DNA of 42,792 nt from Blastopirellula sp. (GTDB lineage Bacteria; Planctomycetota; Planctomycetia; Pirellulales; Pirellulaceae), in contig NVWB01000166.1 in NCBI GenBank assembly GCA_002733575.1, positions 1-42,792 on the forward strand, in the 5' to 3' direction. Below are positions 18,240-25,478 of this stretch, in pieces. Made by a program: the position numbers and the translations under genes. The notes below the pieces were generated by a model. It was given only the letters and a program-made list of their open reading frames with translations. It did not search any database and was not told the origin of the DNA. Position 1 is the stretch's first letter, and the number at the start of each line of letters is the position of its first letter.

Positions 18240-18547
18240 CAAGAGCAACCGACTCCCTGTAATGTCCTCGGATCGCGATTCGTCTGATCTCGTTTTTTCC
18301 CGCGCGGAAACGAGAAATAATGATGTACTACCCATTTGATGCGTAGACGAATCCCGACTGGAAATGCGGTAAGCGAAGTCAGCAATTCTCTCTGGTTTAA
18401 CCAAGGGCTTGCTAATTCGATTGCTGAATGAGGGGGCAGCAGTTCGCTTGCTAAGTTTTATGTAATAGTAAAGCCTAGCAAACGCATTTGGAGTTTTGGT
18501 TGTGTGCAATGCCGCCTTTCGGGTGATCTCGAAAGGCGGTTTTTTTG
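18240..18547 (+). ncRNA. Candidate structured non-coding RNA
   Basis: The stretch has a stem tctcgttt / aaacgaga (18288-18295 with 18308-18315, T bulge and CGCG-rich loop), a perfect 8-base pair tcagcaat / attgctga (18379-18386 with 18420-18427) enclosing ggtt-ta-acc, and then the terminator at 18512-18547. No plus-strand protein gene lies upstream for that terminator to serve. The 5' end and promoter are not visible to me, and it does not match RNase P RNA, tmRNA, SRP RNA or a tRNA by the motifs I know. Low confidence; it could also be remnants of a lost gene. Confidence 0.35.
18512..18547 (+). terminator. Strong rho-independent terminator, plus strand
   Basis: A perfect 10-base stem CCGCCTTTCG / CGAAAGGCGG with an 8-base loop is followed by seven T. 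The T-tract is only on the plus-strand side. No plus-strand gene precedes it within 7 kb, so it must end an unannotated transcript. Confidence 0.9.
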
Positions 18548-18574
18548 TGTTTTGATTTTATTAATCATCTGAGC

Positions 18575-18760
18575 TTACAAAGACCGCGAATAGACCATTG
18601 CCAACAAAAAAGCAAACCACAGAACAGTGATCCCAATGGCACCATATAGTAGCTGAGGATGTTTTTTAGGTGGGTCTGCGGTAGGTAAATAGTGGGCCGA
18701 TCGGTTTTCTACCGTGGCCGTTTGCTGATCCGTCTTTTTCTTTTTGGATGATTTTGACAA
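18575..18760 (-). CDS. Small single-TM protein with basic N-terminus
   Basis: The 61-residue frame starts at TTG (MSKSSKKKKTDQQ), has a polar middle (SAHYLPTADPPKKHPQ) and one C-terminal TM segment (LLYGAIGITVLWFAFLLAMVY). Lysine-rich head, Pro/Lys-rich linker and tail anchor form a coherent small membrane protein of a type common in planctomycetes. It lies 49 bases downstream of the Minf_1886 gene on the same strand. No ATG is available and the ribosome site (tctggaa) is weak, so the start is uncertain. Confidence 0.55.
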   Translation of the reverse strand: MSKSSKKKKTDQQTATVENRSAHYLPTADPPKKHPQLLYGAIGITVLWFAFLLAMVYSRSL

Positions 18761-18809
18761 TTCCAGAATTCACTTGTAGCTAAGATATTCGAGTAGTTTG
18801 AAAGCTGCA

Positions 18810-19292
18810 CTAGGGACGCTGGGTTTCTTCAGGTATTTCAAAGCGAAAGTTTTGGACGAAAGCCGATTCAAAATCGTAGACATCGTTGAAGTCTTCTCGA
18901 CGATCGGTGTTCGATTTTTTCATCATCCCAATTTCAATGAGGTTGTAGACGATCTCTCCAAAATCACTTGTGCTAGTGAGCCCCCAACTGTTGAGCACGG
19001 TTTTGGCCATGTATCCATATTGTTGTTGGGCATAAACCCGAATGGCCTCGCAAAGGATTTGCCCGGTTAAATGATGCTCCTGCTCTTCCTGCCAATCCTC
19101 ATCTTCTTCTAATTCACCCAGTATCAGGGCTTCATCGATTTCGCTCAGATCATCAATAGCATCTTCGCTTTCCTCTTCATCGTCATTCTGGCCAAAAGAG
19201 AGTGCTTCTCGGACAAATTGATAGGCTTCAATCCGAAATCTAGGATCGTCTTTGAGCAACTGCATAAATGCGGAGTAGGTGTTATCTGTCAT
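18810..19292 (-). CDS. Minf_1886 family protein
   Basis: The 160-residue acidic protein matches the pattern of the Planctomycete/Verrucomicrobia conserved family (Minf_1886, TIGR04138): DPRFRIEAYQFVREALSFGQ near the N-terminus, then HLTGQILCEAIRVYAQQQYG, VLNSWGLTSTSDFGEIVYNL and MMKKSNTDRREDFNDVYDFE. Function is unknown. Between the two conserved parts (residues about 36-73) is an Asp/Glu-rich stretch containing DDEEESED and ELEEDEDWQEEQE, longer than I expect for the family. It follows ricT by 64 bases on the same strand. Confidence 0.85.
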   Translation of the reverse strand: MTDNTYSAFMQLLKDDPRFRIEAYQFVREALSFGQNDDEEESEDAIDDLSEIDEALILGELEEDEDWQEEQEHHLTGQILCEAIRVYAQQQYGYMAKTVLNSWGLTSTSDFGEIVYNLIEIGMMKKSNTDRREDFNDVYDFESAFVQNFRFEIPEETQRP

Positions 19293-19356
19293 GAGTTCTA
19301 TTGTATCGAAAGTAAGAAGAGTCGTCAGTGTTCAAGGAAAAAACGATCACTACGGC

Positions 19357-20217
19357 CTACTCAGGCACTGGTTTTGATCTTCTTTTCTTCTCATAAGTAG
19401 GGCCTTCGCCGCGTTTGGTGATGGTCAACACTTCAGCAGCGTCAATCAACACATTGCGACTATCTTCGGTCCGTATTAAGAGTTTGCTGGTTAATATCTC
19501 GTGATTCAGCACTTTGCCTTTTCCGTCTCGTGTGATGATCTCTGATCCAATCGGCGGTAATTCTTTATGTAGTTCTTCGTAGGTGTCGTACTCGTATCGC
19601 AGACAACACTTCAAGCGACCGCAGCGGCCAGATATTTTGGTAGGGTCCAGCGTGGCCTTTTGCATTTTGGCCATCTTCATTGAAACCGGCGGCATCTGAG
19701 CGAGGTGCGTGTTGCAACAAACGGGCTTGCCGCAATCGCCATAATCGGCCAGCAGTTTTGCCTCGTCACGAACCCCGATTTGTTTCATTTCAATTCTAGT
19801 GCGGAATTCCGTGGCAAGCTGTTTCACCAGTTCACGAAAATCGACACGATTTTCTGCGAGGTAGTAGATGACGATTCTTTCTCCGCCAAACAGATGCTCG
19901 ATATCAACGAGCTGCATGTCGAGGCCCAAATCGGCAATGCATTTTTTGCAGACCTTAATCTCGTTTTCAACCATCGTGATCATGTGGTCAAATTCGTTGG
20001 AATCTTCTTCTGACTTTAAGCGTAGAATGTTGCCTTGACCGGGTGAATTGAGATGTGCCATGGCTTGCTCGGTGGCTTCGCACAAAACCATCCCGAGTTC
20101 AATTCCACGTTTCGTTCGCACAACGACTTCATCATCACGCTTAAAGTTGTCTTTTGCTCTTGAGGTAAAAACCCCAATCATCTGCATTGACCCGTGGCGT
20201 ACTACATATTTATCCAT
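19357..20217 (-). CDS. ricT: PSP1-domain protein RicT (YaaT)
   Basis: The 286-residue protein has the PSP1 C-terminal domain: RTKRGIELGMVLCEA, then IYYLAENRVDFRELVKQLA, RIEMKQIGVRDEAKLLADYG and the cysteine clusters DCGKPVCCNT (Cys162, 167, 168) and SGRCGRLKCCLRYEY (Cys199, 204, 205). In Bacillus, RicT forms the RicAFT complex that binds Fe-S clusters and influences RNase Y-dependent mRNA maturation, competence and sporulation. All cluster cysteines are kept. The partners RicA and RicF are not in the window. The symbol reflects family membership, not proven function. Confidence 0.9.
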   Translation of the reverse strand: MDKYVVRHGSMQMIGVFTSRAKDNFKRDDEVVVRTKRGIELGMVLCEATEQAMAHLNSPGQGNILRLKSEEDSNEFDHMITMVENEIKVCKKCIADLGLDMQLVDIEHLFGGERIVIYYLAENRVDFRELVKQLATEFRTRIEMKQIGVRDEAKLLADYGDCGKPVCCNTHLAQMPPVSMKMAKMQKATLDPTKISGRCGRLKCCLRYEYDTYEELHKELPPIGSEIITRDGKGKVLNHEILTSKLLIRTEDSRNVLIDAAEVLTITKRGEGPTYEKKRRSKPVPE

Positions 20218-20368
20218 ATCAGGATTTCTATCATAAAGTCGAACAGACTCGACTTGGATTTTCTAGTAGGTTTTAATCGCCCCAAAATAAGCCTTGCTGT
20301 TAAAAGCAGGGAAGGGCAACCGTTGAGTATACCTGTCTGCCGCAGAGCCGAACAGCGCGATCCGCGTA

Positions 20369-20710
20369 TTATAAGATATCTAACACCTGTTCCGGTGGAC
20401 GTCCTAGTTTGGCCTTACGCCCACAGACGACGATCGGACGCTCGATTATTTGCGGAAATTCGGCCATTCGGGCAATCAGCGTGTCGGAATCGTCGGTCTC
20501 AGGCAGCTCTAGGGCCTTATGTTCTTTTTTGCGAATCAATTCGCTAGCTGATAGCCCTAGTTTCTTCAAAAGCTGTCGGATTTCCTCCTGATTGAGCGGT
20601 GTTTTGAGATATTCGACAATTTCTGGCTCAATTTCGTTATCTCGCAACAAACTAAGGGTTTGGCGGCTTTTCGTACATCGCGGATTGTGGTAGATCGTTA
20701 CTTTAGGCAC
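20369..20710 (-). CDS. arsC: ArsC-family arsenate reductase-like protein
   Basis: The 113-residue thioredoxin-fold protein begins MPKVTIYHNPRCTKSRQTL, with the ArsC motif H8-N-P-R-C12-T-K-S-R16, and continues KTPLNQEEIRQLLKKLG, ELIRKKEHKAL, RMAEFPQIIERPIVV and the terminal LGRPPEQVLDIL. These are standard for glutaredoxin-coupled ArsC and its YfgD relatives. No other arsenic gene (arsB, acr3, arsR) is nearby, so the role may be general redox rather than arsenate resistance. It is divergent from trxA. Confidence 0.88.
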   Translation of the reverse strand: MPKVTIYHNPRCTKSRQTLSLLRDNEIEPEIVEYLKTPLNQEEIRQLLKKLGLSASELIRKKEHKALELPETDDSDTLIARMAEFPQIIERPIVVCGRKAKLGRPPEQVLDIL

Positions 20711-20815
20711 GTGTCGATTGCTTTCTATAGAGGGATTTCGTCTGCTAGATTCGATTGAACCTAGAAGTTTTCTAAGTGTCTTTGACTGTAATTAGCGTGT
20801 TTGCATGGCCGTTTG

Positions 20816-20845
20816 TTGACTGCAAGCACTACCTGTTTTTATAAT
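20816..20845 (+). promoter_or_regulatory. Sigma-70-type promoter of trxA
   Basis: TTGACT at 20816-20821, 18-base spacer, perfect TATAAT at 20840-20845. Transcription would start near 20852, leaving about 100 bases of leader before the trxA ATG at 20951. Confidence 0.75.
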
Positions 20846-20913
20846 AGATCCGTGGTTTAAATGAAACTAACGGATGCTTCCCTACCAGTAGGGTAGTTGA
20901 TTCACATTTTGGA

Positions 20914-20933
20914 TGACCGAAGCCTTTCGGTCA
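20914..20933 (+). promoter_or_regulatory. Leader hairpin in front of the trxA ribosome site
   Basis: A perfect 8-base stem TGACCGAA / TTCGGTCA with a 4-base loop lies in the trxA leader, just before GGGAG and 17 bases before the ATG. A shorter stem (ctacc/ggtag) sits at about 20882-20896. They could tune translation or mRNA stability; no T-tract follows, so it is not a terminator. Confidence 0.5.
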
Positions 20934-20950
20934 GGGAGAACACTAGGATT

Positions 20951-21271
20951 ATGGCGATTGAGTTTACCGAAGACAACTTCGAAGCAGAAGTTTTAAATAG
21001 TACGGAACCAGTTTTGGTTGACTTTTGGGCTCCTTGGTGCGGTCCTTGCCGTCAATTGGCACCTGTAATCGATGAGCTATCCGAAGAATTGAGCGGAACT
21101 GCCAAAGTGGGAAAAGTTGATACCGATAAGAACCCAGGTTTAGCCAAAAAGTACGGAATCCAAAGTATTCCGACCGTGATGGTATTCAAAGGCGGAGAAA
21201 TGGTAGAACAACTGATGGGTGTTCAACCCAAAGCCCGACTTCAGGAAGCGCTGGAATCAGCCAAGTCCTAA
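20951..21271 (+). CDS. trxA: Thioredoxin
   Basis: The ATG at 20951 gives a 106-residue protein of standard length; the frame extends 18 codons upstream through the leader hairpin, which is not likely to be coding. It has VLVDFWAPWCGPCRQLAPV with the redox CGPC at 30-33, VDTDKNPGLAKKYGIQSIPT with the cis-Pro, and VMVFKGGEMVEQLMG. It is the general cytoplasmic protein-disulfide reductase. The gene is monocistronic, with its own promoter and terminator. Confidence 0.97.
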   Translation: MAIEFTEDNFEAEVLNSTEPVLVDFWAPWCGPCRQLAPVIDELSEELSGTAKVGKVDTDKNPGLAKKYGIQSIPTVMVFKGGEMVEQLMGVQPKARLQEALESAKS

Positions 21272-21304
21272 GCGGCCCGTTACTCCTACGCAAAAAACAT
21301 CAAG

Positions 21305-21335
21305 AAAGCGAACTCCTAGAGTTCGCTTTTTTTTT
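21305..21335 (+). terminator. Rho-independent terminator of trxA
   Basis: An 11-base perfect stem AAAGCGAACTC / GAGTTCGCTTT with a 3-base loop is followed by a T-tract, 33 bases after the trxA stop. Confidence 0.92.
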
Positions 21336-21465
21336 ATGGATAGAGCATCATGATATTCGATTTGCCGAATATCAACAAATGATAGTACGATCATTATCAT
21401 GAATGACATCAACACGATCTTCGCAACGAGTACGATACGCTTGAGTTAGTTGTACCGTTTCAAAT

Positions 21466-22365
21466 TTAGGCATTGCCTTGCTTTGTACTTATAATATTCG
21501 AAAAATCAATCGCCGTTTTGCGTATCAATGTCACTTCATCAATCTGATCAACCAGCGGCATCGGTAGAACATCTGTCCCATGAGCCGCGCCGTATATCTG
21601 GCCGAACATCGAAGCAATTGTATCGGTATCTCCGCCGCATTGCACGATCTTCTCGATGGTTTCAAGTAGATCATCCGCCTCGAAAGCTGCCAGAATTGCC
21701 AAAGGAACCGAGTTGACCACATAGCCATCGGTTTTAAACTGGGAAGCGTATTCTTCGAGGGTCAGTGCTTGGTCATCTACAGCCATGAATCGATCTCGCA
21801 CACGTGAATCTGGTAGCGTGCTGATAAGCGATGGAAGCAGTTCGGCGTTCAGTGAATTGCCTTTGATCACATGCCCAATTGTACGAACAACAGCCAATGC
21901 CCCGATATAGGCTTCATCGTTGCGATGCGTGATACGACAGACATCACGAATGGTTTGACGTTCTGAGTCAACATCTGGATCAAGCATGAATGCCAACGGA
22001 GCAATACGCATTGCGGCCCCATTGCCGGCTGAACATTCGCCCGATGCGCCAACCAAGGCCCAGTGGCCACCGGCATCTAACTCAACCAACGCCTTGAGCG
22101 TACTTGACCCGATGCCAGTGATTCGGCGTTCTCGAAACCACTCGACCATTCGATTGGCGATTGACTCTGGCTGCACTTCACCCGATTGGATGATTGACTC
22201 GCAAGTGGCAATGGTCAGCTGTGTGTCGTCAGTGATCGACAAATCGGTGGGAACTTCAAAGTCTGCACCAGAAGATTGCCCTTCGTAATACGCACCAATC
22301 GCATCGCCTAAGGCTCCGGCGAATAGGCAACCAGTGATTCGATCTGAGAGAGAGTATTGTGTCAT
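21466..22365 (-). CDS. ADP-ribosylglycohydrolase family protein
   Basis: The 299-residue cytoplasmic protein has the DraG-like landmarks: ITGCLFAGALGDAIGAYYEG at the N-terminus, SITDDTQLTIA with the metal-binding T-D-D, GNGAAMRIAPLAFM, ICRITHRNDEAYIGA and the C-terminal metal site QCGGDTDTIASMFGQIYGA. These carry the acidic residues that bind two Mg2+ ions. Members remove ADP-ribose from proteins or small molecules, though many environmental homologs have no known substrate. No ADP-ribosyltransferase partner is recognisable in the neighbourhood. Confidence 0.92.
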   Translation of the reverse strand: MTQYSLSDRITGCLFAGALGDAIGAYYEGQSSGADFEVPTDLSITDDTQLTIATCESIIQSGEVQPESIANRMVEWFRERRITGIGSSTLKALVELDAGGHWALVGASGECSAGNGAAMRIAPLAFMLDPDVDSERQTIRDVCRITHRNDEAYIGALAVVRTIGHVIKGNSLNAELLPSLISTLPDSRVRDRFMAVDDQALTLEEYASQFKTDGYVVNSVPLAILAAFEADDLLETIEKIVQCGGDTDTIASMFGQIYGAAHGTDVLPMPLVDQIDEVTLIRKTAIDFSNIISTKQGNA

Positions 22366-22391
22366 GTTCGATTCAATCTTTTCTTCGGCTG

Positions 22392-22697
22392 CTAAACAGC
22401 TTTGCCCTCGGCCGCCATTTTTTCTTGTTCATCAATGGTCAAAAGCAGTTTTACTCTGTTCTCAAACTGAACATGAACAGCGAGGAAGAAAAAACTATTG
22501 GCGAACAGGACAATGGCCAACATCATCATCTCTGGTGCTGCGAAGAGATCGATCAATGCACATACGGCCATTAGTACAAAACACAAGAAATAGAGTTTCC
22601 GTTTCTTTTTATAACTCAGTAACGCCTTGGCACGTTTTTCTGAATCTCGCACCAACTCTACAAAATAGTCATCGCTTTGATCAAATCCCATGTACAT
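22392..22697 (-). CDS. Small two-TM membrane protein
   Basis: The 101-residue frame begins MYMGFDQSDDYFVELVRDSE, then a basic stretch KKKRK, two TM segments (about 35-52 and 60-78, with YFLCFVLMAVCALIDLF and MMMLAIVLFANSFFFLAV), and a charged tail. A second ATG two codons in is equally possible. No family is recognised. It lies 26 bases upstream of the ADP-ribosylglycohydrolase stop-side neighbour in the same direction, so the two may be co-transcribed. Confidence 0.6.
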   Translation of the reverse strand: MYMGFDQSDDYFVELVRDSEKRAKALLSYKKKRKLYFLCFVLMAVCALIDLFAAPEMMMLAIVLFANSFFFLAVHVQFENRVKLLLTIDEQEKMAAEGKAV

Positions 22698-22750
22698 GGT
22701 TGTTTTCTTTCTCTTGGCTGTCTAGATATGAAACGTAATTTTGGGGGGTG

Positions 22751-24184
22751 TTATTCATGGTCATCAAAATCTGAATAGATGGATGAGAACTCGCCGGTCA
22801 TCTTGTTTTTATACTGATTAATCTGCTCTTCAGGCACTTTCGTGTTCTCCAGATTTAATGTCCCGATGCTAATGTTCAATAGAGGTGAGATATCAGAGAC
22901 CTTTGTACCAGAGAGATCGATGCTCCAGAAAGAGAGTGAAGTGAACTCCCTAAATGGGGACAGATCAGAGACCGGCGTGTTTTTGAGATCGAGGCCAAGC
23001 ATTGGATTATTCAGACTGAGAAGAGAGGCATTCTTGAAACCAGTATTCGAAAGATCAAGGGATACAAGATTTTCCAATTTCTTTAAGACAGAGAACTCCA
23101 CAACTTGCGTATCTGCCAGTGACAAAACTCCCAACTGCGAGAGCCGGGCTAAGACAGAAATATCGGTGATCAAGGTATTCGACAAATCCAGACTCTCGAT
23201 GCCTCCAAGTTTTCCAAGCGGAGCCAAATCAAGCACTGGAGTATTGGATAGATCCAAAGAGGAGAGTGCATCGAGTTTCGCTAAGGGGGATAGGCTAACA
23301 ACCTGAGTGCCTGAAAGATTCAACTTTTCTAAGTATTGTGAATTTAGTATCAAAGGCGAAACATCAGAGACAAGCGTATTTGAAAGATCAAGATCGACGA
23401 GATTCTTGCTTTGGCTCAAAGGAGATATGTCAGTTACCGACGTGCCATGTAAGTTCAGAGATTCTAGACCTGTAATGCTTGCTAAAGCGTTAATATCCGA
23501 AACCAAAGTTTCTGATAAATCTACCGAGTTGAGTTGAGTCAGCTTGCTTATCGGGCTAATATCTGAGATATGGGTCTTAGATAGATTGATCGTAGTGAGA
23601 TTTGTCAACTTGCGGATAGGTGACAAATCAGACACCGGAGTGCCTGAGAGATCAATCTCTTGAAGGTTTTTGTGCCCCGTCAGAAATTCGAGCGTTTTAA
23701 TTTTTGAACCGGCAAGAGTAAATGACTCAAGATTGTTTATCTGAGTCAGACTTGATAGGTCAGTAGCAGGCAAGTCGATTAAAGTTAAATGCTTCAGGTT
23801 TGGTAATTGACCAAGCACCGCAAGATCAGCCGTTTGGGTGTTGGTGAGTGCCAGTCTTTCCAATTGATTAAATTCAGAGAAAAGTGAGATGTCTGTTACT
23901 TCATGATCAGTGATGAATATTGCAACCACCGAATCGTAAAAGTAATACTCGCAGATTGGGTCCGATATTGATTCAAGCCAATCTGGCAGCGAACTATCCT
24001 CTAAATACTTACGGCCAGAAGGAGGAAACACCAACCCGCCCTGTGATTCAGCCCAGGCAACCGCACTATGATGCTGACTCGCTTGATATTGCAAGGCCCC
24101 AAACGGCAACACAAACACCACTGTGATCATCGCAGCGATGATCAACAGCAGTTTCTTATAACTGCGTTTGGGTTTTTCATTCAT
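22751..24184 (-). CDS. Membrane-anchored leucine-rich-repeat protein
   Basis: The ATG at 24184 (MNEKPKRSYKK) is preferred over a TTG two codons earlier and gives 477 residues. A basic N-terminus precedes one TM segment (LLLIIAAMITVVFVLPFGAL); the rest is a long array of about fifteen 22-residue repeats with the pattern L-x-x-L-x-x-L-D-L-S-x-T-x-V-S-D-I-S-P-L, for example KLTQLNSVDLSETLVSD and KLGGIESLDLSNTLITD. This is the SDS22/internalin-type LRR that forms a curved protein-binding solenoid. The repeats would face the periplasm. Similar anchored LRR proteins are frequent in planctomycetes, without known ligands. There is no LPxTG or other domain. Confidence 0.85.
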   Translation of the reverse strand: MNEKPKRSYKKLLLIIAAMITVVFVLPFGALQYQASQHHSAVAWAESQGGLVFPPSGRKYLEDSSLPDWLESISDPICEYYFYDSVVAIFITDHEVTDISLFSEFNQLERLALTNTQTADLAVLGQLPNLKHLTLIDLPATDLSSLTQINNLESFTLAGSKIKTLEFLTGHKNLQEIDLSGTPVSDLSPIRKLTNLTTINLSKTHISDISPISKLTQLNSVDLSETLVSDINALASITGLESLNLHGTSVTDISPLSQSKNLVDLDLSNTLVSDVSPLILNSQYLEKLNLSGTQVVSLSPLAKLDALSSLDLSNTPVLDLAPLGKLGGIESLDLSNTLITDISVLARLSQLGVLSLADTQVVEFSVLKKLENLVSLDLSNTGFKNASLLSLNNPMLGLDLKNTPVSDLSPFREFTSLSFWSIDLSGTKVSDISPLLNISIGTLNLENTKVPEEQINQYKNKMTGEFSSIYSDFDDHE

Positions 24185-24259
24185 GGGCAAAATTATTCTC
24201 TAGTCTAGGAAATTGATCAATCTCAGAAGATCACACCAGCCGCCATCCAAGTAACTGTG

Positions 24260-25285
24260 CTACTCCAAACTCTGCTCGGCCTTAATTGCCGTATCCAAGT
24301 CGTTTTCTAGTTCAGTAATGTCTTTTGATTGCTTCCAGATTATAAAGATATAAGGTGGAGCGATACATACCATACTCATCGCAAACATTGCCAGGGCTTT
24401 AAAAACATTTTCGAGTGCCATCCAACCAAGAGTGAGTGCAAGGGCTGGCCCGAAGACCGCAATTATAATCCTGACATCTTTTTGTCTTTGCTTGAGATCC
24501 TTTAAATTCTGTTCAATATGTACACGATGCTTGATGCATTGCCCGGCAATCAAAATCTGTATGCAATCTTCCGGGGCATGGGCGTGTAAGTATTCATTGA
24601 TCTCTTCGTTTGTCACGTCGCTCCAAGAGCTCCCTACTCTCAGCGAATCGATTTCTCGGTCAGGAAGAACGATCACCAAACGGCTGAAGTTCCGCCGAAC
24701 TGGGTCCATGCGGGTAATCAAAATATGTTGAACATCGGGCCACTGGTACTCAAACGGCTTGCCTCGGATCAAGATGTGAATGCCCTGGCTATCGAAAGTT
24801 GCTGTTTTAAAAAATCCATATCTAAGTGTTAGTTTTTCGGGCACCGCTGGCGGAGGCGGAAGCTGATAGTGAGTGTTAATCACTGCCATCACTTCTTGAA
24901 TCGATTCAAGTCCAATGAAATCTAAGATCAGTGTTCGCCTCCCCCAGCCGCGAGCAGGGTCATAGAGTGTACGATGTTGCTTTAAGATACGGCCTGAAGC
25001 AAAATCGTTCCAGCTCCAAATGCGACCTGAAAGTCCAAGAAGACTTCGTGTCATTCCTTGCTCATCGACTCGTAGCTTCCAGGTGAGTGGAAGGATCGCA
25101 GTTATTGATCCCATAAATAAAAAAAAGAGGCAGCCAAGTAGAATTTCAATCGTTTCGCGGTTTTGAACGAAACGAGCAACCCAATAAAATACTCCGATCA
25201 ATGGGATACCACAAATAATGATATACCAGCAGCATCTGCGAAGATCAGGGCTGATTCGATATTCTTGCTGGGTTATTGGTTGCAT
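24260..25285 (-). CDS. Four-TM membrane protein with PH-like middle part, unknown function
   Basis: The 341-residue protein has two N-terminal TM segments (WYIIICGIPLIGVFYWVARF and IEILLGCLFFLFMGSITAIL), a soluble middle, and two C-terminal TM segments (VRIIIAVFGPALALTLGW and LAMFAMSMVCIAPPYIFII). The middle has two similar parts: LRVDEQGMTRSL..IWSWNDFASGRI and ATFDSQGIHILI..YQWPDVQHILI. The 'D-x-Q-G-[MI]' then 'W-x-D' pattern resembles the bacterial PH-like domains also seen in the YcxB-like pair at 6.7-7.8 kb. No function can be assigned. It lies 75 bases upstream of the LRR gene in the same direction. Confidence 0.7.
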   Translation of the reverse strand: MQPITQQEYRISPDLRRCCWYIIICGIPLIGVFYWVARFVQNRETIEILLGCLFFLFMGSITAILPLTWKLRVDEQGMTRSLLGLSGRIWSWNDFASGRILKQHRTLYDPARGWGRRTLILDFIGLESIQEVMAVINTHYQLPPPPAVPEKLTLRYGFFKTATFDSQGIHILIRGKPFEYQWPDVQHILITRMDPVRRNFSRLVIVLPDREIDSLRVGSSWSDVTNEEINEYLHAHAPEDCIQILIAGQCIKHRVHIEQNLKDLKQRQKDVRIIIAVFGPALALTLGWMALENVFKALAMFAMSMVCIAPPYIFIIWKQSKDITELENDLDTAIKAEQSLE

Positions 25286-25388
25286 ACTTGGTTATGGGTT
25301 GATTTGTGATGAGTAGTAAGAGATCGTACCAGTTGGTATCGGCAGAAGCAAACTTATTTCACCGAACAGATAATCACGATTCAGGCAG

Positions 25389-25417
25389 TTGACTGGGTGC
25401 TTTGCGGTGAAGACAAT
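25389..25417 (+). promoter_or_regulatory. Putative sigma-70-type promoter of the 25.5 kb sulfatase gene
   Basis: TTGACT at 25389-25394, 17-base spacer, GACAAT at 25412-25417 (four of six matches to TATAAT, including the important A2 and T6). It lies 62 bases before the sulfatase ATG. Confidence 0.45.
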
Positions 25418-25478
25418 AGATAGCGTTGCCTGCTATTAGTCTATTCGCTCAATACCTCTTTTATTAAGAGAAAAATCC

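Larger units (their letters stand above)
17781..18574. other. Long gene-free AT-rich region upstream of groES
   Basis: Nearly 800 bases contain no frame that I accept as a gene. The part next to groES (17781-18240) is AT-rich and holds a short hairpin ccccc-atttt-tgggg near 17996-18010. The right part (about 18240-18548) has several inverted repeats and ends in a strong plus-strand terminator, described separately. The two short minus-strand frames here (18019-18237 and 18210-18509) run across these inverted repeats and encode low-information peptides. Confidence 0.6.

Noticed and set aside
18019..18509. Two overlapping minus-strand frames of 72 and 99 codons upstream of groES
   Set aside because: They cross the inverted repeats of the candidate RNA, have no family resemblance, no hydrophobic or motif pattern, and poor ribosome sites.
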